DNA of 64,000 nucleotides from Corynebacterium kefirresidentii (GTDB lineage Bacteria > Actinomycetota > Actinomycetes > Mycobacteriales > Mycobacteriaceae), in contig NGUZ01000001.1 in NCBI GenBank assembly GCA_002154655.1, positions 515,518 through 579,517 on the forward strand. The letters are read 5' to 3'. Made by a program: the position numbers and the translations under genes. The notes beneath the pieces were generated by a model. It did not search any database. It was not told where the DNA came from and saw only the letters and a list, made by a program, of their open reading frames with translations. Positions 9,588 to 19,303 of this stretch are shown one piece after another (the first letter of the stretch is position 1; each line of letters begins with the position of its first letter).

Positions 9588-10442
9588 GTGATTTCTAATA
9601 CCGCAACTGACGCTGTTTCTTGGGCGCAGGTCATTGTTTTGTCGATCGTGCAGGGGCTGACGGAGTTTCTTCCGGTAAGTTCCTCCGGTCACCTGCGCAT
9701 TGTTTCCGAGCTTTTTTGGGGCAAGGACGCCGGCGCTTCCTTTACCGCCGTTATTCAGCTAGGTACGGAGCTGGCTGTGCTGGTTTATTTTGCTCCCATG
9801 ATTTGGCAGATACTTACCGGTTGGTTCCGCGGCTGGACCGATAAGTCCTCTCGTGGCCAGGACTGGCGCATGGGTTGGATGGTTATCGTTGGCTCTATTC
9901 CCATTGGAATCATCGGCTACGCCTTCGAAGATGCAATCCGCGGAGCCCTGCGCAACCTGTGGATCACCGCCGCCATGCTGATTGTTTTCTCTTTTGTATT
10001 TATCGCCGCAGAAAAGTTGGGGAAAAAAGAGCGTGGCTTTGAGCAGTTGACTATGAAAGACGCTATCGTGATGGGCCTGTGCCAGTGCCTGGCGCTCATA
10101 CCAGGTGTTTCTCGCTCCGGCGGCACCATCTCTGGTGGTTTGTTCTTGGGGCTGGACCGCGAGGTGGCCACGCGCTTTAGCTTTTTGCTTGCCATTCCAG
10201 CAGTCCTGGCTTCGGGGCTTTTCTCGCTTCCCGACGCCTTTTCTCCCGCAGCCGGCCAATCCGCTACCGGTCTGCAGCTCTTGGTTGGCACTGGCATCGC
10301 CTTTGCCTTGGGCTACGCCTCCATTGCGTGGTTGCTGAAGTTCGTGGGTAACCACTCCTTCTCGTGGTTTGCCGCATACCGCATACCCGTTGGTGTACTG
10401 GTAATGCTTCTCTTGGCATTGGGAGTCCTACAGCCGCTTTAA
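9588..10442 (+). CDS. uppP: Undecaprenyl-diphosphatase
   Basis: Integral membrane phosphatase (BacA family) that recycles undecaprenyl-PP to undecaprenyl-P for peptidoglycan and arabinogalactan synthesis. The two family signatures are present, [14 protein letters not shown] and PGVSRSGGT, together with about eight hydrophobic segments. GTG 9588 is chosen because TAGTGT (9575-9580) lies exactly seven bases upstream; the in-frame GTG at 9579 would add three residues and overlaps that hexamer. mshC follows after 25 bases with its own promoter. Confidence 0.95.
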   Translation: MISNTATDAVSWAQVIVLSIVQGLTEFLPVSSSGHLRIVSELFWGKDAGASFTAVIQLGTELAVLVYFAPMIWQILTGWFRGWTDKSSRGQDWRMGWMVIVGSIPIGIIGYAFEDAIRGALRNLWITAAMLIVFSFVFIAAEKLGKKERGFEQLTMKDAIVMGLCQCLALIPGVSRSGGTISGGLFLGLDREVATRFSFLLAIPAVLASGLFSLPDAFSPAAGQSATGLQLLVGTGIAFALGYASIAWLLKFVGNHSFSWFAAYRIPVGVLVMLLLALGVLQPL

Positions 10443-10454
10443 CAAGCACCGCGT

Positions 10455-10460
10455 TACTAT
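10455..10460 (+). promoter_or_regulatory. Leaderless -10 element of mshC
   Basis: TACTAT lies seven bases before ATG 10468 and decides that start over the in-frame ATG at 10459, which overlaps the hexamer. Confidence 0.6.
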
Positions 10461-10467
10461 GGTGGCT

Positions 10468-11706
10468 ATGCAATCTTGGCCATTACCTCCTTTCCGCCCT
10501 GTGCCCGGTGAAGCGGCGCAGCTGCGCTTGTACGATTCCGCGAATCAAACCATCGCTCCCGTAGAGGTCGCAGGGGATACCGCCACCATGTACGTGTGTG
10601 GCATTACGCCCTATGACTCCACCCACCTGGGCCATGCCGCGACATACTTGACGTTTGACCTTATCTACCGCGCCTTTTTGGACGCCGGAAAGAAGGTCCA
10701 CTACGTACAAAACATCACCGATGTCGATGATCCACTGTTTGAGCGCGCCGAACGCGATGGGGTGGACTGGCGCGAGCTCGGTACGTCTCAGATTGAGCTT
10801 TTCCGCTCCGATATGGAGTTGCTCTCCGTCTTTCCGCCGCAAGATTATGTCGGCGCCATGGAGGCCGTCGATGAAATCGTGGAGATGGTCCAGAAGCTTC
10901 TTGACGCTGGTGCGGCCTACGTCGTAGATGATCCCGAACACCCGGATATCTACGCCTCCATCGAGGCCACCGAGCAGTTTGGATACGAGTCCAATTATTC
11001 TGCGGCTGAGATGCAGACCTTCTTTGCAGAACGCGGCGGCGATCCAGACCGCCCAGGAAAGAAGAACCCGCTTGATGCACTCATCTGGCGCGCTCACCGC
11101 GAGGGTGAGCCCGCTTGGGAATCGCCCTTTGGTCCTGGCCGTCCGGGCTGGCATATTGAATGCTCCGCTATCGCCACCAATCGTTTAGGTTCCACCTTTG
11201 ATATCCAAGGTGGCGGCAGTGACTTGAAGTTCCCGCACCACGAATTTTCCGCCGCCCACGCCGAGGCGGCCCTGGGCGTGGACCGCATGGCAAAGTTTTA
11301 TGTACACACAGGCATGATCGGCCTCGACGGGGTCAAGATGTCTAAGTCCTTGGGCAACCTTGTCTTCGTCCACAAGCTAGTAGGAGCAGGCGAGGAACCT
11401 TCCGCTATCCGCCTGGGCGTCTTCGCTGGGCATTACCGCGATGAGCGGGATTGGTCGGATGAAGTGCTCAAAGAGGCAAAGCACCGGCTGTCCGCGTGGC
11501 GGGAAGCAGTGGCTACGCCAGGAAGCATGGCGGGGGCGCAAGGGGTCGTCGCCAAGCTGCGCGCGGCGATCGCCAATGACCTCGATACCCCGGCGGCGCT
11601 GGCCGCTGTGGATGAGTGGTCGCAGGCTGAGCGTGGCATAGACGAAGAAGGAGCGGGCGATTTGGTCCGCACTGCACTAAATTCACTCCTCGGCGTGCAG
11701 GTTTAG
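10468..11706 (+). CDS. mshC: Mycothiol cysteine ligase MshC
   Basis: Ligates L-cysteine to GlcN-Ins, the third step of mycothiol synthesis. It is related to cysteinyl-tRNA synthetase but distinguished by [14 protein letters not shown]. The class I nucleotide-binding HLGHA and the KMSKS loop ([10 protein letters not shown]) are both present, as are Cys and His zinc ligands around WHIECSA and [12 protein letters not shown]. Length is 412 residues, usual for MshC. Mycothiol is restricted to actinobacteria. A 127-residue hypothetical gene follows after 24 bases. Confidence 0.96.
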   Translation: MQSWPLPPFRPVPGEAAQLRLYDSANQTIAPVEVAGDTATMYVCGITPYDSTHLGHAATYLTFDLIYRAFLDAGKKVHYVQNITDVDDPLFERAERDGVDWRELGTSQIELFRSDMELLSVFPPQDYVGAMEAVDEIVEMVQKLLDAGAAYVVDDPEHPDIYASIEATEQFGYESNYSAAEMQTFFAERGGDPDRPGKKNPLDALIWRAHREGEPAWESPFGPGRPGWHIECSAIATNRLGSTFDIQGGGSDLKFPHHEFSAAHAEAALGVDRMAKFYVHTGMIGLDGVKMSKSLGNLVFVHKLVGAGEEPSAIRLGVFAGHYRDERDWSDEVLKEAKHRLSAWREAVATPGSMAGAQGVVAKLRAAIANDLDTPAALAAVDEWSQAERGIDEEGAGDLVRTALNSLLGVQV

Positions 11707-11730
11707 CCAAGATAGGGCAGTATCTACAGC

Positions 11731-12114
11731 ATGAGCATTCGCGCCGATTTCCAGCCCACCGTAGATGAGTTCATAAGTGACCTGAAGTCCTTCGCCACCG
11801 GCGATTACCTCAAAGAGGAGGAAAAGGAGTTCTGGGAGGCTCCGTTTGACGCCAGCGTCCTTCCGGAGCTGCGCGGTCACCTTGAGAATATGCTCGATGG
11901 GCTGGATGCCCTTCCGGACGATCCAGATGGCCCGCAGCTGGCAACCGTGTTGTCCAAAACCGTTCGCGCGCTGGCCGATTTTAATCGTGCCCAGCACGAC
12001 GCTGTTCTCGAGCCGGAAGAGAAGGAAGAGCTTTCTGAGCTTATCTACAACGCCTGCGCGGCAACTGGAGCAGATGACGAAGCTCTATCGCACATTCCAG
12101 AACTAGACTTTTAG
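11731..12114 (+). CDS. Conserved hypothetical protein
   Basis: A 127-residue acidic protein, helical in character, with no signal peptide or membrane segment. I do not recognise a family. It lies 24 bases after mshC on the same strand and is probably co-transcribed. No clear ribosome site is seen before ATG 11731. Its codon use resembles its neighbours, so it is likely real. Confidence 0.7.
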   Translation: MSIRADFQPTVDEFISDLKSFATGDYLKEEEKEFWEAPFDASVLPELRGHLENMLDGLDALPDDPDGPQLATVLSKTVRALADFNRAQHDAVLEPEEKEELSELIYNACAATGADDEALSHIPELDF

Positions 12115-12133
12115 TTCTTGTCCTCCCGCTTTT

Positions 12134-12172
12134 TAAGCGCCGGCCCGCGGCATAATCGCAGCCTGGCGCTTA
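12134..12172 (+). terminator. Possible terminator after the mshC unit
   Basis: TAAGCGCC (12134-12141) pairs GGCGCTTA (12165-12172) around a 23-base GC-rich loop. There is no strong T-run, so the call is weak. Confidence 0.4.
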
Positions 12173-12242
12173 CTTCTGTGCCCTTAGCGCATGGTCGGTT
12201 TCACCACACAGCCTTTTTAAAGAGAAAGTTAGTTTTAGTCTC

Positions 12243-12959
12243 GTGCAGCACCCCGAAGCCGTTTCTGGTCTGACAAAACCCGCCGCCATTTTCTGGGACA
12301 TGGATGGCACGCTCACCAATTCGGAGCCGCTTTGGGCGGAGGCAACGTTTTATCTCTCGGAGCTCCTGGGGAAGCGTTTAACTCCCACCCAACGCCTTGC
12401 CACTGTGGGGGCGACTTTTGAGACGACTTTGGGGATCTGCGCAGATAATGCGGGCGTGACACTGCAGTCCGGTGACAGCGATCGATATCGCGCTCGGATG
12501 TTTGACTATGTCAAAGGGCTCTTCGCTCGCAAGCTGGAGATTTTTCCCGGCATTCCTGCGTTGCTGCATGAGCTGAAGGCGGATGGCGTGCCAATGATGG
12601 TGACGACTAATACCGAGCGCAACGTCGCCGATGCCGCCATTAGCGCGTTGGGGCGGCAGTACTTTGTCGATACCATTTGCGGGGATGAAGTACCTTCCGG
12701 GAAACCTGCACCGGATATGTACCGCGAAGCGGCCCGCCGCATCGGAGCAAAACCTGCGGATTGCTTGGTATTTGAAGATTCCGCGACGGGAATGCGCGCC
12801 GCAGTTGATGCTGGCTGTGTAGTCATCGGCTTGCCCGAAGATGACGAGGTGGAGGTTCCGCCGGAGGTCACCGAGGTCTCCCAGCTCCGCAACTCGCGGC
12901 ACCTCGCCGGTGCTCGGGCCTCCGAGGTCTATGAGTGGTTCAGCAAGATTTCGGAATAG
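12243..12959 (+). CDS. HAD-superfamily phosphatase
   Basis: A 238-residue HAD hydrolase of the beta-phosphoglucomutase-like subfamily. Motif I is DMDGTLTNSEP with the nucleophile Asp; motif II Thr is in MMVTTNTE; the lysine is in PSGKPAPDMY; and motif IV acids are in VFEDSATGM. A helical cap lies between motifs I and II. The substrate cannot be told from sequence. GTG 12243 is supported by TAGTTT (12230-12235) seven bases upstream, a leaderless pattern. It lies directly upstream of hisE, as in other corynebacteria. Confidence 0.88.
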   Translation: MQHPEAVSGLTKPAAIFWDMDGTLTNSEPLWAEATFYLSELLGKRLTPTQRLATVGATFETTLGICADNAGVTLQSGDSDRYRARMFDYVKGLFARKLEIFPGIPALLHELKADGVPMMVTTNTERNVADAAISALGRQYFVDTICGDEVPSGKPAPDMYREAARRIGAKPADCLVFEDSATGMRAAVDAGCVVIGLPEDDEVEVPPEVTEVSQLRNSRHLAGARASEVYEWFSKISE

Positions 12960-13017
12960 CAGTAGAACTTTAAGGTTTTACTACATTCTCTAACTACCTG
13001 TGGAACAATAGGTAAGC

Positions 13018-13281
13018 GTGAAGAACTTTGATTCCCTTTTTGCTGAATTATCCGAAAAAGCTGCCCAGCGCCCCGCTGGTTCTGGCACCGTTGCCGCATT
13101 GGATAAAGGCGAGCATCACATCGGCAAAAAGATCATCGAAGAAGCCGGGGAGGTGTGGATCGCCGCAGAGTATCAGTCTGATGCTGAGCTAGCAGAAGAA
13201 ATGTCTCAGCTGCTCTATTGGACTCAGGTCATGATGCTCAAGCGGGGGCTTACCCCAGAAGATATCTACAACTACCTTTAA
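13018..13281 (+). CDS. hisE: Phosphoribosyl-ATP pyrophosphatase
   Basis: Second step of histidine synthesis, hydrolysing PR-ATP to PR-AMP. The 87-residue length is typical of a stand-alone HisE. The MazG-like core is clear: [17 protein letters not shown] and [12 protein letters not shown] carry the metal-binding Glu residues. The start is GTG 13018. hisG follows after 29 bases, so the first two pathway enzymes are co-transcribed in reverse order of their reactions. Confidence 0.95.
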   Translation: MKNFDSLFAELSEKAAQRPAGSGTVAALDKGEHHIGKKIIEEAGEVWIAAEYQSDAELAEEMSQLLYWTQVMMLKRGLTPEDIYNYL

Positions 13282-13310
13282 ACAGCGCCCCACGGGACGG
13301 AAGGATCCGC

Positions 13311-14156
13311 ATGATAAAAATTGCTGTACCGAACAAAGGCTCACTGTCAGAATCCGCCGTGGACATTCTTTCAGAGGCCGGCTACAAGGGGCGTGGACAT
13401 TCCAAAACACTCAACGTGGTTGATGCGGATAACGGGGTTGAGTTTTTCTTCTTAAGGCCCAAAGATATCGCCATCTATGTCGCCCGCGGTGTTTTGGATC
13501 TGGGTATTACCGGTCGCGATTTAGCTCTCGACTCAAAGACAAGCTTTGATGAGGTTCTGCCATTAGGGTTTGGAGGATCTACTTTTCGCTATGCAGCCCC
13601 GCAGGGGGAGGAGTGGGATATCTCTCACCTGGATGGTCGCCGGATCGCGACCTCTTACCCGAATCTTGTCCGTGCGAACCTTGCCGAGCATGGAATTGAG
13701 GCCGATGTTATTCGGCTAGACGGAGCGGTAGAGATCTCCATCCGGTTAGGCGTTGCCGATGTCATTGCTGATGTCGTGTCAACTGGTACTACCCTGCGCC
13801 AACAAGGGTTGGCGCCGTTCGGCGAGCCGATCATTGAGTCCGAGGCCGTAGTAATCAAGCGCACAGGGGTAGAAGTTAGCGAAGAAGAGCAGGTGGTGCT
13901 CGACCGCATGCAGGGAATTTTGCACGCTCGCACCTATTTGATGATCGATTACAACATCGCGCAATCCAATCTCGATGCGGCTGCTGGTACTACTCCCGGG
14001 TTAACCGGTCCTACGGTCTCACCTTTGGCGCGTGAGGGCTGGGTGGCGGTGCGCGCGATGGTTCCCAAGAAAAACGCCAACCAAGTCATGGACCGGCTTT
14101 CCCAACTCGGCGCAGAGGCGATCTTGGCTTCTGATTTACGCATCGCCCGCTTTTAG
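13311..14156 (+). CDS. hisG: ATP phosphoribosyltransferase (long form)
   Basis: First committed enzyme of histidine synthesis: ATP + PRPP to PR-ATP. The 281-residue length with a C-terminal ACT-like regulatory domain (from about residue 205, ending GAEAILASDLRIARF) marks the long, HisZ-independent form that is feedback-inhibited by histidine. The PRPP-binding motif DVIADVVSTGTTLR is present. ATG 13311 gives the family N-terminus MIKIAVPNKGSL; a longer frame from 13218 overlaps hisE and is rejected. GGAAGGA lies just upstream. Confidence 0.96.
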   Translation: MIKIAVPNKGSLSESAVDILSEAGYKGRGHSKTLNVVDADNGVEFFFLRPKDIAIYVARGVLDLGITGRDLALDSKTSFDEVLPLGFGGSTFRYAAPQGEEWDISHLDGRRIATSYPNLVRANLAEHGIEADVIRLDGAVEISIRLGVADVIADVVSTGTTLRQQGLAPFGEPIIESEAVVIKRTGVEVSEEEQVVLDRMQGILHARTYLMIDYNIAQSNLDAAAGTTPGLTGPTVSPLAREGWVAVRAMVPKKNANQVMDRLSQLGAEAILASDLRIARF

Positions 14157-14266
14157 GGGGAGCGAATTTTCTGGGTCGGCCCAAATAGATTCAGTCGTGG
14201 CTAACATTAGCGCTTGAGGTTACTCATCCGAATATAAGTCTCGACAGGCAAAGGAGCCGAGCCATC

Positions 14267-15826
14267 ATGGCAAAGTCCTCTAAGAAAGAAGAAAAGGACA
14301 CCAAGTCTGCAGCAAAGGACGTGAAGAAGAAGGAAGCTGATACTTCCACTCACGCTGCACAGCAGAAGGTGGCCGAACAGAAGGCACCTAAGAACTCCAG
14401 CAAGAAGACTCGTACCGAGACCGACCTTCTTGGCTCCTTGGAAGTTCCAGCGGACGCTTACTACGGTGTGCACACCGTTCGCGCCATGGAAAACTTTCAG
14501 ATTTCTTACGTGACCATCAACACCATCCCGCACTTCATTCGCGGCATGGTCCAGGTCAAGAAGGCGGCTGCCATGGCAAACCGTCGCCTTCACGTGTTGC
14601 CTAAGAAGAAGGCCGAAGCCATCATCTGGGCCTGTGACCAGATCCTGGAAGAGGGCCGCTGCATGGACCAGTTCCCACTGGACGTTTTCCAGGGTGGTGC
14701 TGGTACCTCGCTGAACATGAATACCAACGAGGTCGTTGCCAACCTCGCTCTGGAATACCTTGGTGAGGAGAAGGGCTCTTATGACATCATCAACCCCAAT
14801 GATGATGTGAACATGTCCCAGTCCACCAACGATGCTTACCCGACCGGTTTCCGCTTGGGTCTGCATGCAGCGGTTGATCACCTCATCGAGCGCATGGATG
14901 GCCTGCGCGCCGCGTTCCAGGACAAGGGCAATGAATTCCAGGACATCCTGAAGATGGGCCGTACCCAGCTCCAGGACGCTGTTCCGATGACCTTGGGCGA
15001 TGAGTTCAAGGGCTTTGCCAATAACCTGAACGAGGAGCAAGCATTGCTGCGCGATGCTCAGCGCCGCCTGCTGGAGATCAACCTGGGTGCAACCGCAATC
15101 GGCACCGGCGTAAACACCCCTGCCGGCTACCGCCACCAGGTCACCGCAGCCTTGTCTGAGGTTACGGGCTTGGAAATGAAGACCGCACGCGATCTCATTG
15201 AAGCAACCTCTGACTGTGGTGCTTACGTGCTGCTGCACGCAACCATCAAGCGCGCAGCGATGAAGCTCGCCAAGATTTGTAATGACCTGCGCCTGCTGTC
15301 CTCCGGCCCTCGCGCTGGCCTGGCTGAGATTAATCTGCCAGCCCGCCAGGCTGGCTCCTCCATCATGCCGGGTAAGGTAAACCCGGTTATCCCGGAGGTT
15401 GTCAACCAGACCTGCTTCAAGATCTTCGGCAATGACCACGTCGTCACCATGGCCGCTGAGGCAGGCCAGCTGCAGCTAAACGTCATGGAGCCGGTCATCG
15501 GCGAAGCACTGTTCCAGTCCATTCGTATCATGGGCAACGCCGTCGATGCGCTGCACGAAAAGTGCGTCACGGGCATCACCGCCAACGCGGATGTGTGCCG
15601 CGCCTACGTAGAAAACTCCATTGGTATCGTCACCTACCTGAATCCGTTCATCGGCCACCACAATGGTGATTTGATCGCTAAGGAGTCCTTGGAGACCGGC
15701 AAGGGCGTCAAGGAACTCGTCCTAGAGAAGGGCCTGCTGGATGAAGCAACCTTGAACAAGGTTCTGTCCGTAGAAAACCTCATGCACCCAGAGTTCCGAG
15801 GCCAGCTCTTCATCGACGAAGACTAA
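14267..15826 (+). CDS. aspA: Aspartate ammonia-lyase
   Basis: Converts L-aspartate to fumarate and ammonia. The superfamily signature [11 protein letters not shown] and the motifs [14 protein letters not shown] and [11 protein letters not shown] (catalytic region) are intact. The protein has 519 residues, about 45 more than E. coli AspA, because of an N-terminal extension rich in Lys, Glu, Ala and Ser (residues 2-48). AAGGAG (14251-14256) precedes the ATG by ten bases, so the long start is real. A similar extension occurs in C. glutamicum AspA as I recall it. A C4-dicarboxylate carrier gene follows, which fits aspartate uptake and fumarate or succinate exchange. Confidence 0.95.
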   Translation: MAKSSKKEEKDTKSAAKDVKKKEADTSTHAAQQKVAEQKAPKNSSKKTRTETDLLGSLEVPADAYYGVHTVRAMENFQISYVTINTIPHFIRGMVQVKKAAAMANRRLHVLPKKKAEAIIWACDQILEEGRCMDQFPLDVFQGGAGTSLNMNTNEVVANLALEYLGEEKGSYDIINPNDDVNMSQSTNDAYPTGFRLGLHAAVDHLIERMDGLRAAFQDKGNEFQDILKMGRTQLQDAVPMTLGDEFKGFANNLNEEQALLRDAQRRLLEINLGATAIGTGVNTPAGYRHQVTAALSEVTGLEMKTARDLIEATSDCGAYVLLHATIKRAAMKLAKICNDLRLLSSGPRAGLAEINLPARQAGSSIMPGKVNPVIPEVVNQTCFKIFGNDHVVTMAAEAGQLQLNVMEPVIGEALFQSIRIMGNAVDALHEKCVTGITANADVCRAYVENSIGIVTYLNPFIGHHNGDLIAKESLETGKGVKELVLEKGLLDEATLNKVLSVENLMHPEFRGQLFIDED

Positions 15827-15873
15827 GCCCACAGCGCTTTAGGAGCAGCAGGGCAAAGTGCCCGCGCAGTAGG

Positions 15874-15940
15874 CCCCCGCAGTTGCCGCCACTTTTACTT
15901 CACATGGAAGTAAAAGCAGGCGGAGGCTGCGGGGGTTTGT
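15874..15940 (+). terminator. Terminator after aspA
   Basis: Nested stem: CCCCCGCAG (15874-15882) with CTGCGGGGG (15927-15935), CCGCC with GGCGG, and an inner CTTTTACTTC (15892-15901) with GAAGTAAAAG (15907-15916). TTTGT follows. Confidence 0.75.
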
Positions 15941-16039
15941 GCATGGTCAAGGAGCACTATTCACATTCATCTTTTATTCCCTTGTACAGGGACAATGCGT
16001 TTAAAATACCGGTCATTTTATAGCGAAATCCGTAAATTA

Positions 16040-16055
16040 TGTGGGAATCAACACA
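16040..16055. promoter_or_regulatory. Candidate GlxR/CRP-type operator
   Basis: TGTGGGAATCAACACA matches the outer TGTG...CACA of the GlxR consensus TGTGANNTANNTCACA at all eight outer positions but differs at the flanking A/T. It lies about 125 bases before the dcu start. Confidence 0.4.
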
Positions 16056-16178
16056 AACAGGCAGTTTGAATGAATAAATCACCACAGCGGGTGCAAAATA
16101 GAAGTTGTTGAGGACGGCATGCACTCTTTATGGAGATGCGTGCCCATAGTTTGCATAGAGAGCGTATGGAGTACGTCC

Positions 16179-17486
16179 ATGGTTATTGTTCATATAGTCA
16201 TCGTTCTCGCGGCCATCGTTTTGGGCGCGAGAATTGGATCAATTGGCATCGGTATGGCCGGCGGCCTCGGCGTGTTGGCGCTTGGTCTCACCGGTGTTCC
16301 CATTACTAGGGAAGATATCCCCTTCGATGTTATCGGCATCATCATGACCGTCATCGCCGCTATCGCAGCAATGCAGCGAGCTGGCGGTATGGACTATTTG
16401 GTGCACATTGCGGAGAAGTTCCTGCGCAAAAACCCAAAGCGGATCACGTTCTACGCGCCAATTGTTACGTGGCTAATGACGGTTCTCGCCGGCACCGGGC
16501 ACACTGCGTTTTCTACTTTGCCGGTTATCGTCGAGGTGGCCAAAGAAGGTAAGGTTCGTCCTTCGCGCCCGCTATCTATCGCGGTAGTCGCCTCTCAGAT
16601 GGCAATCTGTGCTTCGCCTATTTCGGCAGCCGTGGTGTTGCTCGCTAGTCTGCTAGAGCCGACTGGGGTGGGCTATTTGCAGGTACTGGCGGTCGTTATT
16701 CCGGCAACGTTCTTGTCTATCTTCCCAGCTGCCTGGGTAGCTAATAAGTTTGGCAAAGAGCTTGAGGATGATCCGGTTTACTTGGAGCGCAAGGCACAAG
16801 GCCTGGTCAAGGAACCACTCGGCGCAGGGAACTACTCTCCGCAGAAGGGTGCCAAGGCTTCTGTTCTCGTGTTCTTGGTAGCCATCATCATCGTGATGGC
16901 GTGGGCCACCCTGACCTCGGAGCAGGTCGGGCTTATCACCGACCCGACCCTTCCACGTAATGAAGCCATTATGACGGTCATGCTCACCGCTGCCACCATC
17001 ATCGTTATGATGACCAAGGTCCCGGCTGGAGATGTTTTGAATACCCCGGTCTTCAAGTCCGGTATGTCCGCATGTATTTGTGTGCTAGGCGTGGCTTGGC
17101 TGGGCACCAGCCTTATCAACCACTACATGGACGATATTCAGTCTCTGGCTGGCAGCGTTATCGAATCTTCGCCGTGGCTGCTCGCAGTGGTACTATTCTT
17201 CGCTGCAGCGTTGCTGTACTCGCAGGCAGCTACGACCAAGGCCCTTATGCCGGCAGCCCTTGCCCTGGGAGTAAGCCCCATTACCGCAGTCGCTGCCTTC
17301 CCGGCGGTGTCCGCTCTGTTTATCCTGCCGACTTACCCAACCTTGTTGGCAGCAGTGGAGATGGACGATACCGGCTCGACTCGTATCGGCAAGGCCGTAT
17401 TCAACCACCCATTCCTGATCCCAGGTACGGTCAGCATCGTGCTCTCGGTCCTCTTAGGCTATGCATTCGGTTTCGTCTTCCTATAA
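16179..17486 (+). CDS. Anaerobic C4-dicarboxylate transporter (Dcu type)
   Basis: A 435-residue membrane carrier with ten or more hydrophobic segments. The N-terminal pattern (GGLGVLALGLTGV, DVIGIIMTVIAAIAAMQRAGG) and the central TGHTAFSTLPVIVEVAKE and ASPISAAVVLLA match DcuA/DcuB proteins, which exchange fumarate, aspartate or malate for succinate. ATG 16179 has GGAG (16168-16171) seven bases upstream; an in-frame start at 16119 is rejected. The position right after aspA argues for aspartate uptake with fumarate/succinate exchange. DcuA versus DcuB cannot be decided from sequence. Confidence 0.88.
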   Translation: MVIVHIVIVLAAIVLGARIGSIGIGMAGGLGVLALGLTGVPITREDIPFDVIGIIMTVIAAIAAMQRAGGMDYLVHIAEKFLRKNPKRITFYAPIVTWLMTVLAGTGHTAFSTLPVIVEVAKEGKVRPSRPLSIAVVASQMAICASPISAAVVLLASLLEPTGVGYLQVLAVVIPATFLSIFPAAWVANKFGKELEDDPVYLERKAQGLVKEPLGAGNYSPQKGAKASVLVFLVAIIIVMAWATLTSEQVGLITDPTLPRNEAIMTVMLTAATIIVMMTKVPAGDVLNTPVFKSGMSACICVLGVAWLGTSLINHYMDDIQSLAGSVIESSPWLLAVVLFFAAALLYSQAATTKALMPAALALGVSPITAVAAFPAVSALFILPTYPTLLAAVEMDDTGSTRIGKAVFNHPFLIPGTVSIVLSVLLGYAFGFVFL

Positions 17487-17511
17487 CTAGAGGAAGTTAA
17501 AACCATCCCCA

Positions 17512-17535
17512 AGGCGCCCTTCAGGGCGCCTTTTT
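17512..17535 (+). terminator. Terminator after dcu
   Basis: Perfect nine-base stem AGGCGCCCT/AGGGCGCCT with a TC loop extension, followed by TTTTT. Confidence 0.92.
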
Positions 17536-17623
17536 GGTTGCAGTATCAGCGGGAAACTTAATCCATTTCACTTTCTTGTCTAAATGAGCCCTATTTAACT
17601 CAACCGCTCGGTAGGCTTAGGTC

Positions 17624-19291
17624 ATGACTACTCAGCCATCTGATGTTGAAATTGCCCAAGCCCACCAATTGCAGCCGATTGCAGAGATAGCAGCCAAGGC
17701 GGGCATCCCTGCTGACGCCGTGATTCCCTATGGCACCACCAAAGCCAAGGTAGATATCACCAAGGTTGACTATTCCAAGGAAAACCGGGGCCAGCTGGTG
17801 CTTGTCACCGGCGTATCACCTACCCCTGCCGGCGAGGGAAAATCCACCGTTCTCATCGGCTTGACCGATGCCCTAGACCAATTGGGCAAGAAAGCGATAG
17901 TTGCCCTGCGAGAGCCCTCCCAAGGACCAGTGATGGGCATTAAGGGCGGTGCGGCTGGCGGCGGCTATGCACAGATTGTGCCCATGGAGGACATCAATCT
18001 GCACTTCACCGGGGATTTTCACGCGATTACCTCCGCAACCAACACCTTGGCCGCCATCATTGATAACCACATTCATCAAGGAAACGCATTGGGTATCGAC
18101 CCACGACGAGTAACGTGGCAGCGATGCATGGACGTCAACGACCGTGCCTTGCGCAACGTGGTCACTGGACTGGGCGGCCCAGCCCACGGCGTGCCCGCTG
18201 AAACCGGTTTCACCATTACTGCCGCTTCTGAAATCATGGCCATTTTGTGCTTGGCCACGAATCTCGAAGACCTGAAGAAGCGTCTTGGCGATATCACCAT
18301 CGGATTCACCTACGATCAACGCCCTGTTACCGCGCGTGACTTGAACGCAGAAGGCGCGCTCACGGCACTGATGCGTGATGCCCTTAATCCAAACCTCGTA
18401 CAGACCCTCGGCGGGGTGCCAGCCTTGGTACACGGTGGACCATTCGCCAATATTGCCCACGGTTGCAACTCCCTATTAGCAACCCAAACCGCTCTGCAAT
18501 TCGGCGATATTGTCCTGAGCGAAGCTGGCTTCGGCTCCGATTTGGGCGGGGAGAAGTTCGTCGATATCAAGGCACGCTTTGGCGATCTGGATGTTGCCGG
18601 TGCGGTTGTTGTTGCCACCATTCGTTCGCAAAAATACAACGGCGGAGTAGCCAAAGATAAGCTCACGGAAGAGAACCTAGATGCGCTCAAGGCGGGCATT
18701 GTCAACCTTGAGCGCCACGTAGAAAATCTGCGCAAATTCGGTATCAAGCCAGTGGTAGCGCTCAACCTCTTTTGGTCGGATACGGAGGCGGAACGCGAGT
18801 TTATGCGGCAGTGGGCCAAGGACTTTGGAGTGGCCTTGGAAGAAGCCAACGTCTGGTCCGAGGGCGGTTCAGGTGCGACTAAGCTGGCAGAAACCTTGCT
18901 GGAGAACCTGCAGGGCGGTGCCAAGCAGCTCTACGATCCGCAGCAGGGAATTGAAGCCTCCATCGAGACCATTGCTCGCGAGATTTATCGTGCCGACCGC
19001 GTGGAGTATGGGGCAAAGGCGCTTAAAGATCTGAAGTACATCCAGGACAATGGCTGGGACAAGCTACCCGTGGTCATTTCCAAGACTCAGTATTCCTTCA
19101 GCGATGATGCATCTGAATTGGGTGCGCCGGAAGGCCATACGCTGCATGTCCGTGAATTGCTGCCGCGCACCGGCTCAGGCTTTATCGTTGTGCTTACCGG
19201 CAATGTTATGACGATGCCGGGGTTGCCAAAGAAGCCAGCGGCCAACAACATAGACGTCGATAAGGACGGCACTATCTCCGGCCTTTTCTAA
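17624..19291 (+). CDS. fhs: Formate-tetrahydrofolate ligase
   Basis: ATP-dependent synthesis of 10-formyl-tetrahydrofolate from formate, feeding purine synthesis and fMet-tRNA. The 555-residue length, the P-loop TPAGEGKST and the strongly conserved GGAAGGGYAQIVPMEDINLHF and FTGDFHAI segments identify it. The ATG follows TAGGCT (17612-17617) by six bases, a leaderless pattern. It stands alone between a terminator and the convergent RecB-like gene 12 bases downstream. C. glutamicum lacks fhs as far as I know, so it may be an accessory gene of this lineage, but base composition does not look foreign. Confidence 0.95.
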   Translation: MTTQPSDVEIAQAHQLQPIAEIAAKAGIPADAVIPYGTTKAKVDITKVDYSKENRGQLVLVTGVSPTPAGEGKSTVLIGLTDALDQLGKKAIVALREPSQGPVMGIKGGAAGGGYAQIVPMEDINLHFTGDFHAITSATNTLAAIIDNHIHQGNALGIDPRRVTWQRCMDVNDRALRNVVTGLGGPAHGVPAETGFTITAASEIMAILCLATNLEDLKKRLGDITIGFTYDQRPVTARDLNAEGALTALMRDALNPNLVQTLGGVPALVHGGPFANIAHGCNSLLATQTALQFGDIVLSEAGFGSDLGGEKFVDIKARFGDLDVAGAVVVATIRSQKYNGGVAKDKLTEENLDALKAGIVNLERHVENLRKFGIKPVVALNLFWSDTEAEREFMRQWAKDFGVALEEANVWSEGGSGATKLAETLLENLQGGAKQLYDPQQGIEASIETIAREIYRADRVEYGAKALKDLKYIQDNGWDKLPVVISKTQYSFSDDASELGAPEGHTLHVRELLPRTGSGFIVVLTGNVMTMPGLPKKPAANNIDVDKDGTISGLF

Positions 19292-19303
19292 GGCCGCGTG
19301 GAC

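Larger units (their letters stand above)
15827..16178 (+). promoter_or_regulatory. aspA-dcu intergenic control region
   Basis: Besides the terminator at 15874-15935, this 352-base gap holds three dyads: CCCTTGTACAGGG (15979-15991), TAAAAT-N7-ATTTTA (16002-16020) and TGTGGGAATCAACACA (16040-16055). The last resembles the CRP/GlxR-type pattern TGTG-N8-CACA. They suggest that the carrier gene has its own regulated promoter. Confidence 0.5.
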
